From: Amycolatopsis dendrobii
Lineage (GTDB): Bacteria > Actinomycetota > Actinomycetes > Mycobacteriales > Pseudonocardiaceae
Direction: 5' to 3'
Length of the DNA: 64,000 nucleotides
Assembly: GCF_014145675.1 (NCBI RefSeq)
Contig: NZ_JACGZW010000007.1
Location: 248,001 to 312,000, forward strand
Shown here: positions 1-8,019 of the stretch, piece by piece
Layout: each line of letters begins with the position of its first letter
How positions within the stretch are numbered: the stretch's first letter is position 1
Translations under genes and position numbers: made by a program
Notes under the pieces: generated by a model
The model's database searches: none
What the model was told of the DNA's origin: nothing
Seen by the model: only the letters and a program-made list of their open reading frames with translations

Positions 1-864
1 CCGGTGGTTGCCGACCCCGATGGTGCGGTTGAACGGGATGGTCCGCCAGAAGTCTTTCGCGGTGTGCTTGATCGAGAAGATCAGGTTTTCGTGCGTTTCG
101 ACCTGGTCGGTGACCTGCCGGTAGAAGTCCGGGTCGCTGGTGAGCTTGTCGCCGCCGGTCGACCAGGTGCGGTAGAAGACCCGCTTGCCAGCGCGTACGC
201 ACAACTCGTCGCGGAGGATGCCGAGCAGGGTCAGATGACTGGTGGCGCCGTTGGTGATCGGATTGTTTCCAGTGTGGAACGGGACGTTCTGCACGTACGT
301 CTCGCCGGTGCGCACGACAATTCCGTCCAGGCCGGGAAAACGCGCGCAGATCTCGCGCAGCATGCGCCGGTGGATCTGCTGCGTGAGCGGGCGGTCGAAA
401 CTGATTCTGCCTTGGCTGTCGAGAATTTGGTCGCCGTACAGCTCGACCAGGCGTTTCGGCAGCACGATGATGTCGGTGAAGAAATACGCCGCGATGCCCG
501 CCGCGTGCGCTCGCGCGATGTGCGCGTCGATCTTCTCCGCGGTGGCATCGACCCACGCGCGACCCGTTGAGCCAGCGGGGAAAATGCGCTCGTCGAACGT
601 CTCGAAGGTGATCGCGGTTTGCGGCGGGGTGAATTCGTTGATCACCTGACCGTCGTAGCCGTACGCCTTCAACGTCGCAGGATCGTTGAAGCGACTGGAA
701 AACAGTGGTTCGCCGGGATTGTTCTGGACCATGTCGAGCAGGAACGGCAACCGTCGCCCCGGCTTCGGATCAGCGAACGCGGTCCCCGCGGTGGCAGCCA
801 GAGCCGCGAGGGCCACCCCGCCGCGCAACGCAGTCCGCCGACTGGTTTCCCACGCTGCACCCAT
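1..864 (-). CDS. Tat-exported putative glycoside hydrolase (3' end beyond window)
   Basis: The reading frame is open from an ATG at 864 down to base 1, so 288 N-terminal residues are visible and the C-terminus is missing. Residues 8-31 form a twin-arginine signal (SRRTALRGG, alanine-rich core, AFA cleavage site near 31), so export folded by Tat is likely. The mature part, with stretches such as GIAAYFFTDIIVLPKRL and GLDGIVVRTGETYVQN, reads like a TIM-barrel glycosidase with an acidic residue after a beta strand (VVRTGE), but I cannot name the family. The neighbouring divergent GH29 fucosidase supports a role in glycan breakdown. An alpha-glucuronidase-like enzyme is one possibility. Confidence 0.7.
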   Translation of the reverse strand, partial: MGAAWETSRRTALRGGVALAALAATAGTAFADPKPGRRLPFLLDMVQNNPGEPLFSSRFNDPATLKAYGYDGQVINEFTPPQTAITFETFDERIFPAGSTGRAWVDATAEKIDAHIARAHAAGIAAYFFTDIIVLPKRLVELYGDQILDSQGRISFDRPLTQQIHRRMLREICARFPGLDGIVVRTGETYVQNVPFHTGNNPITNGATSHLTLLGILRDELCVRAGKRVFYRTWSTGGDKLTSDPDFYRQVTDQVETHENLIFSIKHTAKDFWRTIPFNRTIGVGNHR

Positions 865-1060
865 GGCGGCCACCCGTCGATATATCTGATGTATTCACTC
901 GACCATAAGAAAGGCACTCGACCGCGTCAATCGGCCAACCGTCGTGTTCATGCTTGTGAACAACTGTCTTGGCGAGACAGGAGGCTTGCCGGTCGTTCGC
1001 CGAGCTGGTACGCCTGAAAGGCCAAGACATCTGATGACCGCCGCCAACGGGAGTGGATGC

Positions 1061-2476
1061 ATGGACCAGGCAGGAATCAGCCGCCGCAGCGTACTCGCCG
1101 CCGCGGGCGCCGCCGGTTTGCTCGGACTCACCGCGACACCGGCCCAAGCCGCCGCCACGCCTTGGTACCCCTCCGCCAAATTCGGCGTGTTCATCCACTG
1201 GGGCGCTTACTCAGCCGCCGCTTGGGGCGACGCCAAACACGCAGCCGAGTGGTACCTGTACGCCATGAACGTCACGGACCCCGCGCGCGGCACCGGAACC
1301 CGGGACCACCACCTGAAAACCTACGGCGCGGATTTCGCCTACGATCAGTTCATCCCGCGCTTCACCGCCCGCCGCTACAACCCGCACTCCTGGGTACGCC
1401 TGTTCGAACAAGCCGGAGCCCGGTATTTCGTGCTGACCTCCAAGCACCACGACGGTTTCCAGCTGTTCCGCAACACCGCGTCCGACCGCAATTCCGTCCG
1501 CCTTGGCCCAGGCCGCGACCTGGTCGGAGAGCTCTTCTCGGCCGCCGCGGACACCCGGCTCAAACGGGGCCTCTACTACTCCCTAGGCGAGTTCTACAGC
1601 CCCGCGCTCGGCACTGCTCCCAGAAACCCTTACACCGGCGCGGAAATCCCCTACACCGGCTACCGCCCAGTCACCGACTACGTGTCTCAATACGAGCACG
1701 TACACCTGAAAACCCTGATCGACCACTACGATCCGGATATTCTCTGGGCCGACGGCCAGGGCTACCACGAATTCGGCGGCGGCCCGATCTTCCGGCCGAA
1801 GACGTGGGACTGGCGCAGCGACGAAATCCTGGCCTACTACTACCGCAACGCCGCCGGCCGCCCGCACCCGAAGAGCGTCCTGGCCAACGACCGCTTCGAG
1901 GCTTCGCACGCGGATTTCGCGACCGTCGAAGGGGATAACAAGAAGTACGTCCTGCGCCCGGATCCGTGGGAAGCCTGCCTGAATATCGGAAAGTCCTGGG
2001 GTTACAACGAGAACGAGGATCCAGCGAAGATCAAATCCTCGGTGCAGCTGATCCGCTTGCTCGCCGAGGTGGTGAGCAAGAACGGAAACCTGCTGCTCAA
2101 CATCGGCCCCCGAGAGGACGGCACGATCGCGGACTGGATGAGTTCGCGCCTGCTGGACATGGGCCGTTGGCTGCGCATCAACGGCCGCGCGATCTATGGG
2201 TCGAAGCCTTGGATTCGGGCGATGGACGGGGACCTTTGCTACACGCGGGCGTGCGGCGCGTTCAACCTGATCCCGCTCCATTGGCCGGACGGTCGGCTTC
2301 TCGTACCGGGTGACGTGCCGATCAACGATCGCTCGCGAATCCGCTTGCTGGGCGGGCATTCCCGACCGCTGCCGTGGACCCGCACAGCGGACGGGATCGT
2401 GATCGACCTGCCCCGGCACCGGACGGATGACTTCACGGAGGAGTTTCCGGCGGTGCTCTCGGCGACGGATTGGTAG
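1061..2476 (+). CDS. Tat-exported alpha-L-fucosidase (GH29)
   Basis: Retaining exo-glycosidase predicted to release terminal L-fucose outside the membrane. I chose the ATG at 1061: GGGAG lies 7 bases upstream, and it places the Tat signal (ISRRSVLAAAGAAGLL, then AQAAA) at residues 6-34. An in-frame ATG at 1034 is the alternative. GH29 hallmarks are present: KFGVFIHWGAYS near residue 40, SKHHDGF near 128, DILWADG near 228 with the likely nucleophile Asp, and NLLLNIGPREDG near 345. The 471-residue length suits the catalytic domain plus a short C-terminal part. It is divergent from the other Tat-exported hydrolase, and the two may share regulation across 865-1060. Confidence 0.9.
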   Translation: MDQAGISRRSVLAAAGAAGLLGLTATPAQAAATPWYPSAKFGVFIHWGAYSAAAWGDAKHAAEWYLYAMNVTDPARGTGTRDHHLKTYGADFAYDQFIPRFTARRYNPHSWVRLFEQAGARYFVLTSKHHDGFQLFRNTASDRNSVRLGPGRDLVGELFSAAADTRLKRGLYYSLGEFYSPALGTAPRNPYTGAEIPYTGYRPVTDYVSQYEHVHLKTLIDHYDPDILWADGQGYHEFGGGPIFRPKTWDWRSDEILAYYYRNAAGRPHPKSVLANDRFEASHADFATVEGDNKKYVLRPDPWEACLNIGKSWGYNENEDPAKIKSSVQLIRLLAEVVSKNGNLLLNIGPREDGTIADWMSSRLLDMGRWLRINGRAIYGSKPWIRAMDGDLCYTRACGAFNLIPLHWPDGRLLVPGDVPINDRSRIRLLGGHSRPLPWTRTADGIVIDLPRHRTDDFTEEFPAVLSATDW

Positions 2477-2511
2477 GGCGAACCGCCGCGACAGCAGGCT
2501 ACGTTGATGTC

Positions 2512-2691
2512 GTGAAGGTGATCACTCAGCGCGAGTTCCGCAACAACTCCGCTGCCGTCATGGACGCCGTCGAAGCGGGCGAGGTCTATTGCGTCACTCG
2601 CAACGGCGTCGAGGTGGCCGAGTTGCGGCAGGAAGCTGACGAATTCTTCGGCACTGAGGACCGGCTAGATCCTGACGACGCGTGGGAGTGA
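2512..2691 (+). CDS. VapB/Phd-type antitoxin
   Basis: Small antitoxin of the Phd/YefM/VapB type: MKVITQREFRNNSAAVMDAV, then a GEVYCVTRNGVEVAEL core, as in DNA-binding antitoxins whose C-terminus binds a VapC toxin. I start it at GTG 2512, which gives 59 residues. TACGTT at 2500-2505 ends 6 bases before it, the spacing of a leaderless transcript. The frame is open further upstream into the fucosidase gene, but the domain begins here. The gene ends 4 bases before the remains of vapC, so it was once a bicistronic module; with the toxin broken it is an orphan. Confidence 0.8.
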   Translation: MKVITQREFRNNSAAVMDAVEAGEVYCVTRNGVEVAELRQEADEFFGTEDRLDPDDAWE

Positions 2692-2695
2692 TCTC

Positions 2696-2862
2696 ATGAC
2701 TGAACGCCACGAGAAAGGCGTGCTCGACACCAGCACTTGCATCGACCTGGGCTTGTCGCGCTGGTTCTCATGATCGCCGCCATCACATCCTCACGAGAAC
2801 TGCCGCTCTGCACCCGTAACGTACACGACTCCAAAGGACTGGGCACCATTCACCAGCCGCGT
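2696..2862 (+). pseudogene. Degraded vapC PIN-domain toxin
   Basis: The ATG at 2696 opens with KGVLDTSTCIDLG, the first PIN-domain strand with its metal-binding Asp, but the frame stops at 2771-2773 after 25 residues. In the next frame, from about 2770, comes MIAAITSSRELPLCTRNVHD then SKGL. This matches the C-terminal signature of this VapC type (IAA..., LPLyTRNpxDFxGL), with the usual Phe replaced by Ser. The roughly 80 central residues carrying the other acidic residues are gone and the two ends are out of frame, so no active ribonuclease can be made. The 3' end runs into the stop region of the convergent MBL gene. Confidence 0.75.
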
Positions 2863-3506
2863 TCGCGCCACTCGGGGAGCTTCGGCCGTTCCGCCCCCAA
2901 CGTGGAATCGCCGCCATGGCCAGGATAGAACCACGTCTCGTCCGGCAACTCCCCGAAGATTTTCTCCTCCACATCCTTCAGCAACGAAGCGAAGCGAACC
3001 GGATCCTGCTCCGTGTTCCCGATCCCGCCCGGGAACAGCGAGTCCCCGGTAAAGAGATGCGGAATCCCCTCCGGATCCCGGTAAACGAGCGCGATACTCC
3101 CCGGCGAATGACCGACAAGATGCCGAGCCGTCAACTCGACCTCGCCGACGCGGACAGTGTCGCCGTCGTCCACCGGAACGTCGATGCGAGCCTTGATTCC
3201 GTCGACGTCGTCGCGCCCAGCATAGGTACGGGCCCCGGTTGCCTCGGCGACTTCCGCGAGCGCGATCCAGTGGTCCCAGTGCTGATGCGTGGTCACGATC
3301 GATGCCAGACCACCGTCGCCGGCCAGGGCGAGCAGCGTTCGCGGGTCGGCGGCCGCGTCGATCAGCAGTTGCTCTCCGGTGGCTCGGCAGCGCAGCAGGT
3401 ACGCGTTGTTGTCGATCGTGCCGACGGAGACTTTCGAGATGGTCAGCCCGCTGGTTTCCCGCACGTCGGCGGGGCCGCCGGTGGTCACCACTCCGGTGTA
3501 GGTCAT
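2850..3506 (-). CDS. MBL-fold metallo-hydrolase (glyoxalase II-like)
   Basis: A 218-residue metallo-beta-lactamase-fold hydrolase. Metal ligands are visible: THQHWDH at residues 73-79 (HxHxDH), His133 in RHLVGHSPGS, Asp155 in LFTGDSLF, and a final His in WFYPGHGGD. Length and motif order fit glyoxalase II-like thioester hydrolases, though the substrate is not fixed by sequence. The start is supported by GGAGG 7 bases upstream of ATG 3506. No signal peptide is seen, so it is cytosolic. It is convergent with the broken toxin-antitoxin locus. Confidence 0.85.
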   Translation of the reverse strand: MTYTGVVTTGGPADVRETSGLTISKVSVGTIDNNAYLLRCRATGEQLLIDAAADPRTLLALAGDGGLASIVTTHQHWDHWIALAEVAEATGARTYAGRDDVDGIKARIDVPVDDGDTVRVGEVELTARHLVGHSPGSIALVYRDPEGIPHLFTGDSLFPGGIGNTEQDPVRFASLLKDVEEKIFGELPDETWFYPGHGGDSTLGAERPKLPEWRERGW

Positions 3507-3577
3507 GGAGTTCCTCCCTCGTCACGGTCCAGCCAACCGATGCCGCGAGCAACCGTCAACAACTGACCACCCCGCGC

Positions 3578-3618
3578 AAAAAGGGAGGCCGCCCCGACCT
3601 AGATCGAGACGGCCTCCC
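3578..3618 (-). terminator. Intrinsic terminator after fructose-bisphosphate aldolase
   Basis: Read on the minus strand, GGGAGGCCG (3618-3610) pairs with CGGCCTCCC (3591-3583) and is followed directly by five T residues (3582-3578). This is a classic Rho-independent terminator, 12 bases beyond the aldolase stop codon. Confidence 0.85.
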
Positions 3619-3629
3619 CGAAAACAACG

Positions 3630-4661
3630 TCAGCCCAGCTTCTTACCAGCCGAGCCCAGTGCCTGCGTAGCCTCGACCACCCGGGTCGCCATGCCCGCTT
3701 CGGCGGCCTTCAGGTAGCTGCGCGGGTCGTACACCTTCTTGTTGCCGACCTCGCCGTCGATCTTCAAGACACCGTCGTAGTTCTTGAAGAAGTGGTCCGC
3801 GATCGGGCGGGTGAACGCGTACTGCGTGTCGGTGTCCACGTTCATCTTCACCACGCCGTACGAAACCGCCTCGCGGATTTCCTCCGGGAGCGAGCCCGAG
3901 CCGCCGTGGAAGACGAGTTCGAAGGGCTTCGAGCCGGCGTCCAGGCCGAGCTTCTTCGCCGCCGCTTCCTGGCCGCCCTTGAGCACGTCCGGGCGCAGCT
4001 TCACGTTGCCCGGCTTGTACACGCCGTGCACGTTGCCGAACGTCGCGGCCAGCAGGTAGCGCCCCTTTTCGCCGGCGCCCAGCGCGTCGATCGTCTTCAG
4101 GAAGTCGCCCTCGGCGGTGTACAGCTTCTCGTTGATCTCCGCCTCGACGCCGTCTTCCTCGCCGCCGACGACGCCGATCTCAACCTCGAGGATGATCTTC
4201 GCCGCCGCGGCCTTGGCCAGCAGTTCCTGCGCGATCTGCAGGTTCTCGTCCAGATCGATGGCCGAACCGTCCCACATGTGGGACTGGAACAGCGGCAGGC
4301 CGCCGTTACGCACGCGCTCGGCGGAGATCTCGATCAGCGGGCGGACGAAGCCGTCCAGCTTGTCCTTCGGGCAGTGGTCGGTGTGCAGCGCGACGTTGAC
4401 GTCGTACTTCGCCGCCACCACCTGAGCGAACTCGGCCAGCGCGGTCGCGCCGACAACCATGTCCTTCACCTTCTGCCCGGACGCGAACTCCGCGCCGCCG
4501 GTGGAGAACTGGATGATCCCGTCGCTCTCCGCCTCGGCGAACCCGCGGATCGCGGCGTTCACGGTTTCCGACGAGGTCACGTTGATGGCCGGGTAGGCGA
4601 ATTCGTCGTTCTTCGCCCGGTCGAGCATCTCCGCGTACACCTCGGGGGTGGCGATGGGCAT
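3630..4661 (-). CDS. fba: Class II fructose-bisphosphate aldolase
   Basis: Zinc-dependent aldolase that interconverts fructose 1,6-bisphosphate with dihydroxyacetone phosphate and glyceraldehyde 3-phosphate in glycolysis and gluconeogenesis. The 343-residue length is typical. Class II motifs include ALHTDHC near residue 92 (catalytic Asp and zinc His), ILEVEIGVVGGEEDG near 155, ATFGNVHGVY near 205 and LVFHGGSG near 252 (zinc His residues and phosphate loop), and NVDTDTQYAF near 275. The ATG at 4661 follows GAGGAGGAA. It is a single gene with its own terminator, as usual for actinobacterial fba. Confidence 0.95.
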   Translation of the reverse strand: MPIATPEVYAEMLDRAKNDEFAYPAINVTSSETVNAAIRGFAEAESDGIIQFSTGGAEFASGQKVKDMVVGATALAEFAQVVAAKYDVNVALHTDHCPKDKLDGFVRPLIEISAERVRNGGLPLFQSHMWDGSAIDLDENLQIAQELLAKAAAAKIILEVEIGVVGGEEDGVEAEINEKLYTAEGDFLKTIDALGAGEKGRYLLAATFGNVHGVYKPGNVKLRPDVLKGGQEAAAKKLGLDAGSKPFELVFHGGSGSLPEEIREAVSYGVVKMNVDTDTQYAFTRPIADHFFKNYDGVLKIDGEVGNKKVYDPRSYLKAAEAGMATRVVEATQALGSAGKKLG

Positions 4662-4765
4662 CGGTTCCTCCTCGAGACGACTGGCTTCTACAGCGGCATC
4701 GTACGAGGTGGACCGGCCGGGCCGACCGGTCCTACCTCACACGAGACGAAACCGACTGGAGCGAT

Positions 4766-5587
4766 TCAGAGCAGCTCCGCCGCGATTGCCCGGTAGGCAG
4801 GGAACGGATCCTCGTCCAGCGACTGCACGCTGACGTGCTCGGCTCCCGCGTCGAGGTGTGCTTGCAGGCCCGTGGCCAGCGCTTTTCCGTCGCCGTGGAC
4901 GGCGAGCGCGTCGATCAGCCGGTCGCTGCCCTTCCCCGCGATGTCCTCCTCGGAGAAGCCGTACTTGCGCAGGTTCGCGGTGTAGTTGGACAGGCCGAGA
5001 TAGAACTGCACGGTCTTGCGGCCGGTCTCGCGCGCCCGCTCCGGATCGGTGTCGAAGACGACCTTCTGCTCGGGGGCGAGCAGCGCGCCAGTGCCGACGA
5101 TCTCCCGCGCGGCCCGGGTGTGCTCCGGAGTGGTCAGGTACGGGTGCGCGGCCGCGGTGCGGTCGCGAGCGAGTTCGAGGACCTTCGGGCCGAGCGCGGC
5201 CAGCGCGCGCGATTCCGCGGGCACCCCGGCGGCGTCGAGTGCGTCGAGGTAGTCGACCAGCGCCGCGTACGGCTTCTTGTACTCCTGCGTGTGCTCGCGG
5301 TGGCCCGCGCCGACGCCGAGCAGGAAGCGTCCCGGGTGCTTGCCCTCGATGCGGTGGAAGGCCCGCGCGATGTCCTCGGGTGCGTCGGCCCAGATGTTGA
5401 CGATGCCGGTGGCGATCTTGATCCCCTCGGTCGCGGCCAGCAGTTCGTCGACGATCGCCAGGTCGCCGCCGGGAGAGCCGCCGAGCCAGATCGTGCCGTA
5501 GCCCAGTTTCTCCACCTCGGCGGCGAACGTTCCGTCCACCGCGGCCGACATCCGCCACACGCCTAGCTTGCCCAGTTCGATAGCCAT
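4766..5587 (-). CDS. LLM-class F420-dependent oxidoreductase
   Basis: Luciferase-like monooxygenase family enzyme of 273 residues, likely using coenzyme F420 as do most actinobacterial members. Family features are GTIWLGGSPGGDL near residue 32, KIATGIVNIWADAPEDIARAF near 56 and GRFLLGVGAGHREH near 82, and a C-terminal AHLDAGAEHVSVQSL strand. It resembles the short F420-dependent group of about 280 residues rather than the alkane monooxygenases. The substrate is unknown. It stands alone between the aldolase and a divergent aldo/keto reductase, with only 62 bases separating the two divergent starts. Confidence 0.85.
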   Translation of the reverse strand: MAIELGKLGVWRMSAAVDGTFAAEVEKLGYGTIWLGGSPGGDLAIVDELLAATEGIKIATGIVNIWADAPEDIARAFHRIEGKHPGRFLLGVGAGHREHTQEYKKPYAALVDYLDALDAAGVPAESRALAALGPKVLELARDRTAAAHPYLTTPEHTRAAREIVGTGALLAPEQKVVFDTDPERARETGRKTVQFYLGLSNYTANLRKYGFSEEDIAGKGSDRLIDALAVHGDGKALATGLQAHLDAGAEHVSVQSLDEDPFPAYRAIAAELL

Positions 5588-5649
5588 GTCCCGCCCAACG
5601 CGCGAGAACCCGGTTTTCCTCCCGCCCCGGCCGGATTAGGTTCGAAAGC

Positions 5650-6564
5650 ATGACGAAGCTCGGCACTACGGAACTGGACATCCACGGCCTCAACCTCGGC
5701 TGCAACGTCTTCGGCAACACCGCGGACGAACCCACGTCATTCGCTGTTCTCGACGCGTACACCGCGGCCGGCGGCAATTTCCTGGACACCGCCAACATCT
5801 ACGGCGGCGGAGGCGGTTCCGAAACGATCATCGGCAACTGGCTCGCCAAGCGCAGCCGCCGCGACGACATCGTCATCGCCACCAAGGTCGGCGGGGGAGA
5901 CCAGCGACCCGGCCTCTCCGCGAAGAACATCGCCGCGGCGGTCGACGAATCGTTGCAGCGTCTGCGAACCGACCACATCGACCTGTACTACGCACACGTG
6001 GACGATCTCGACACCCCGCAGGAAGAAACCCTGGGCGCGTTCGACCAGCTCGTCCGCGACGGCAAGGTCCGCTACATCGCGGCGTCCAACTACGAACCGG
6101 ACCGGCTCGCGTCCGCGCTGTCCATTTCGGACCAGAACGGGCTCGCCCGATACGTTGCCCTGCAACCGCATTACAACCTGGTCGAGCGGGATTACGAGCG
6201 CGAGCTGGCCCCGCTGGTCGCGCGCGAGAACCTGGTGACGCTGCCGTATTTCGGCCTGGCCAAAGGGTTCCTCACCGGCAAGTACCGGTCGAAGGACGAG
6301 CCGGGCGACTCGCCGCGCGCTCCGCGCGCACTGGCGTACCTCGACGCCCGGGGCGAACGAGTGCTCGCCGCGCTGGACGAGGTGGCCGCCGCGCACCGCA
6401 CTTCGGTCGCCAGTGTCGCGCTCGCGTGGCTGCGTCAGCAGCCGACCGTCGCCGCGCCGATCGCCAGCGCGCGGACCCCGGAGCAGCTCGTTGACCTGCT
6501 CGCTTCGGTCGAGCTGAACCTGACCGACGCCGAACTCACCGCTTTGGGCGAAGCGTCGAACTGA
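5650..6564 (+). CDS. Aldo/keto reductase
   Basis: NADPH-dependent (beta/alpha)8-barrel oxidoreductase of 304 residues. Visible are the catalytic set around LDTANIYGGGGGSE (Asp, Tyr), VIATKVGGG (Lys) and HIDLYYAHVDD (His), and the NADP-binding C-terminal region PTVAAPIASARTPEQL. The residue order fits the YajO/PdxI-like general AKR group; the substrate is unknown. TAGGTT at 5637-5642 ends exactly 7 bases before ATG 5650 and no Shine-Dalgarno is present, so the mRNA is probably leaderless. Confidence 0.88.
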   Translation: MTKLGTTELDIHGLNLGCNVFGNTADEPTSFAVLDAYTAAGGNFLDTANIYGGGGGSETIIGNWLAKRSRRDDIVIATKVGGGDQRPGLSAKNIAAAVDESLQRLRTDHIDLYYAHVDDLDTPQEETLGAFDQLVRDGKVRYIAASNYEPDRLASALSISDQNGLARYVALQPHYNLVERDYERELAPLVARENLVTLPYFGLAKGFLTGKYRSKDEPGDSPRAPRALAYLDARGERVLAALDEVAAAHRTSVASVALAWLRQQPTVAAPIASARTPEQLVDLLASVELNLTDAELTALGEASN

Positions 6565-6566
6565 TA

Positions 6567-6596
6567 CTTACCGAAGAGTAGCTTACTGCGGGTAGG
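6567..6596 (+). promoter_or_regulatory. Tandem CTTAC...GTAG elements before the SDR/PPOX pair
   Basis: Two adjacent 15-base elements, CTTACCGAAGAGTAG (6567-6581) and CTTACTGCGGGTAGG (6582-6596), each have loose dyad symmetry (TTAC/GTAG). They sit 51 bases upstream of the SDR start. Two abutting operator-like units suggest a repressor or activator binding twice; the regulator is not identified. Confidence 0.45.
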
Positions 6597-6646
6597 TTGT
6601 TGTACGGTGCCCTCCGGACAGGCAAAAACCGGCTCAGGAGGGCACC

Positions 6647-7537
6647 GTGGCTCAGAAGCAGGTCGACGGCAAGGTCGTGCTCATCACCGGAGCCGCTCGC
6701 GGGATCGGAGCCGGCCTGGCCGAGCGGCTCGCCGCGCGCGGAGCCAAGGTCGCGCTCGTCGGCCTCGAGGCCAGCGAACAGGAGGCGGTCGCCAAGCGGA
6801 TCGGACCGAACGCGAAGTCCTGGGAAGCCGACGTGACCAGCTGGGACGACCTCGAGCGCGTCACCGAGGGCGTGGTCGAGCACTTCGGCGGCATCGACAT
6901 CGTCATCGCCAACGCGGGCATCGCGACCGCCGGATTCGTGCGCTCGGTGGACCGCGCCGCGTTCGAGCGGGTGATCGAGGTCGACCTGCTCGGCGTGTGG
7001 CGCACGTTCCGCGTCACGATGCCGCACGTCATCGAACGCCGCGGCTACCTGCTCGGCATTTCCTCGCTCGCCGCGATCACGCACGCGCCCGGCATGGCGA
7101 ACTACGCCGCCGCGAAGGCCGGCGTCGAGGCGTTCTGCAACAGTCTCCGCGCGGAGGTCGCGCATCTCGGCGTGAAGGTCGGCGTCGCGCACCCGACCTG
7201 GATCCGCACCGACCTGGTCGAAAGCGCCGACGCGCACCCGGTGTTCGGCAAACTGCGTTCCGGGATGCCGGGTTTGCTCGGCAAGACCTACCCGCTGGAC
7301 GTCGCGCTCGACGACCTGGAAGCCGGGATTCTGCGCCGCGCGCGGACGATCCACGTGCCACGCTGGGTCGGCGGCCTGAAGCTGCTGCGCTCGTTCCTGC
7401 CGCCGATCGTCGAACTCGGCGCGCGGACCCGGGTGCCGGCGGCGGACCGGGCCGCGCTGAAGGACGTCGAGGAGCGCGGCGCGTTCGAGTCGTCGGTCAA
7501 CGGCCACGGCGGACGCGCGGCCACCAAGCGCAGCTGA
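6647..7537 (+). CDS. SDR-family oxidoreductase
   Basis: Classical short-chain dehydrogenase/reductase of 296 residues. It has the Rossmann cofactor loop TGAARGIGAGL at about 15-25, NAG at about 90 (IANAGIA), Ser near 146 (GISSLAAI) and the catalytic YAAAKAG near 160. The C-terminal 60 residues (DDLEAGILRRARTIHVPRWVGGLK and on) extend beyond the core, as in the CMR-type SDRs common in mycobacteria and Amycolatopsis. AGGAGGGC precedes the GTG start. It is 8 bases from the following PPOX gene, so the two are co-transcribed. The substrate is unknown, perhaps lipid or xenobiotic. Confidence 0.85.
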   Translation: MAQKQVDGKVVLITGAARGIGAGLAERLAARGAKVALVGLEASEQEAVAKRIGPNAKSWEADVTSWDDLERVTEGVVEHFGGIDIVIANAGIATAGFVRSVDRAAFERVIEVDLLGVWRTFRVTMPHVIERRGYLLGISSLAAITHAPGMANYAAAKAGVEAFCNSLRAEVAHLGVKVGVAHPTWIRTDLVESADAHPVFGKLRSGMPGLLGKTYPLDVALDDLEAGILRRARTIHVPRWVGGLKLLRSFLPPIVELGARTRVPAADRAALKDVEERGAFESSVNGHGGRAATKRS

Positions 7538-7545
7538 GGAGCGCC

Positions 7546-8019
7546 ATGTCCCGTCGCGACCAGATCCGGATGACTCCGGACGAAGTGCAGGCCTACCTGG
7601 CCGAGCAGAAGGTCATCAACGTGGCCTCGGTCGGCCCGAACGGCAGGCCGCACCTCACCGCCCTCTGGTACTACCCGCACGAGGGCGGGGTCGCGACGTG
7701 GACCTATGGCACCTCGCAGAAAGCGAAGAACCTGCGCCGGCTGCCCGAGGCGACCGTGCTGATCGAAAGCGGCGATTCGTACGACCAGCTGCGCGGGCTT
7801 TCGTTCGAGGCGGACGTCGAGTTCGTCGAGGACACCGAGCAGGTCACGGCGATGGGGATCGCGCTGATGATGCGCTACTCCGGAGCCGAACCGGGCGCAC
7901 CGGCACCCGACGAACTGCGGACCTTCATCGAACGGCAGGCCCCGAAGCGGGTCGGGCTGATCCTGCGTCCGACGAAGATCGCGAGCTGGGATCACTCGAA
8001 ACTCGGCGGCGGCTACTAA
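7546..8019 (+). CDS. PPOX-class flavin/F420-binding oxidoreductase
   Basis: Split-barrel protein of 157 residues in the pyridoxamine 5'-phosphate oxidase-like family. INVASVGPNGRPHLTALWYY near residue 25 and YGTSQKAKNLRRLPEATVLIE near 55 are the usual strand and cofactor-phosphate contacts. Such actinobacterial proteins often bind F420 rather than FMN. ATG 7546 follows GAGGAGCG. It is translationally close to the SDR gene and its end overlaps the convergent reductase by 4 bases. The substrate is not predictable. Confidence 0.82.
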   Translation: MSRRDQIRMTPDEVQAYLAEQKVINVASVGPNGRPHLTALWYYPHEGGVATWTYGTSQKAKNLRRLPEATVLIESGDSYDQLRGLSFEADVEFVEDTEQVTAMGIALMMRYSGAEPGAPAPDELRTFIERQAPKRVGLILRPTKIASWDHSKLGGGY

